Source: Eonycteris spelaea (taxonomy: Eukaryota > Chordata > Mammalia > Chiroptera > Pteropodidae). From it: 64,000 nt of DNA. Under the pieces are notes generated by a model. The model saw only the letters and a program-made list of their open reading frames with translations, ran no database searches and was not told the origin of the DNA. Each line of letters opens with the position of its first letter. The first letter of the stretch is position 1. The translations under genes were made by a program, and so were the position numbers. Positions 63,785 to 64,000 of this stretch are shown here, piece by piece. The DNA lies in contig PUFA01000003.1 in NCBI GenBank assembly GCA_003508835.1, forward strand, positions 20,221,501-20,285,500. Reading direction: 5' to 3'.

Positions 63785-64000
63785 CTCAAAGAACTGAAAG
63801 CAGGATTTCAAACTGATACTTTCATCCCAATGTTCATAGAAGTATTATTCACAATAGCTGAAAGGTGGACACAATCCAAATGCCCATTGGTAGGTGAATG
63901 GATAAAGAGCACATGGTATATACATACAACGGAAAATTATTCCAACTTAAAGAGGACTTTCCGACACATGCTACAAGACGGATCAACCTTGAAGAGACTA
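63785..64000 (+). mobile_element. L1 ORF2 fragment, runs off the window
   Basis: actcaaagaactgaaagcag, cccaatgttcatagaagtat, tattcacaatagctgaaagg, taggtgaatggataaagagc, acatgctacaagacggatca. A clear L1 ORF2 C-terminal region that continues past 64000. Confidence 0.88.

Larger units (their letters stand above)
48071..64000 (-). other. MYO5B: MYO5B intron 1, distal part to window edge
   Basis: Intronic. Dominated by the all-purine array at 51.45-51.88 kb, MIR copies, MER5-type MITEs and L1 tails at 61.3-62.9 and 63.8-64.0 kb. Nothing recognised in 48215-50110, 50490-51450 (a weak L2-like end near 50840-50990), 52010-52775, 52930-53450, 54455-54855, 55000-55945 (two A-rich runs near 55250 and 55320), 56250-57770, 58650-59980, 60335-60965, 62205-62765 and 62900-63655. 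MYO5B exon 1 and its promoter must lie beyond 64000. Confidence 0.75.

Noticed and set aside
12304..64000. MYO5B exon 1 or its promoter
   Set aside because: No reading like MSVGELYSQ with a donor on the minus strand and no strong CpG island. It must be outside the window.

Overview
This is a eukaryotic window: an intron-dominated 64 kb piece of a placental mammal genome. It carries mammal-wide retroposon relics throughout (MIR and L2 copies, old L1, hAT-Charlie and Tigger DNA elements, one ERVL-MaLR LTR). There are no operons and no long open reading frames. I see no Alu, B1/B2, carnivore CAN, equine ERE or ruminant Bov elements. That argues against primates, rodents, dogs/cats, horses and cattle, and leaves another (probably laurasiatherian) mammal. 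A truncated 5S rRNA-derived retroposon at about 44.2 kb resembles the 5S-derived SINEs known from fruit bats. A megabat is therefore possible but not shown.

The only coding sequence I can support is two exons of MYO5B (unconventional myosin-Vb) on the minus strand. Exon 3 (2348-2519) encodes the segment around [20 protein letters not shown] and ends in a consensus gtaagt donor. Exon 2 (12194-12303) encodes the segment around [16 protein letters not shown]. The splice phases agree with each other. Exon 2 is one nucleotide short in a G run, which throws the frame and reaches a TGA in exon 3. This is either an assembly/base-calling error or a real null or polymorphic allele. Exon 1 (initiator and 5'UTR) is not in the window, so the rest, 12304-64000, is more than 51 kb of intron 1. 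Positions 2520-12193 are intron 2, and 1-2347 are the 5' part of intron 3.

Layout: 1-2347 intron 3 with an L1 tail; 2348-2519 exon 3; 2520-12193 intron 2 with several L1/HAL1 relics, MER20, L2, MIR and a Tigger element nested inside an L1; 12194-12303 exon 2; 12304-64000 intron 1 with about 15 MIR copies, several L2 copies (the best at 28.2-29.0 kb), MER5/MER20-type elements, a MaLR LTR at 37.9 kb, L1/HAL1 relics at 40.7, 61.3 and 63.8 kb, dinucleotide microsatellites at 13.2 and 28.0 kb, and a 426-nt all-purine AAGGG/AAAAG array at 51.5 kb. Nine of the ten L1/HAL1 pieces lie antisense to MYO5B.

I found no convincing new biological system. The observations most worth following are the exon 2 frameshift, the long AAGGG array, the 5S-derived retroposon with its internal promoter largely preserved, and a perfect 15-bp inverted repeat inside an L1/HAL1 relic. 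Repeat calls were made by eye from remembered consensus sequences, so boundaries are approximate (often within tens of bases) and subfamily names are tentative.
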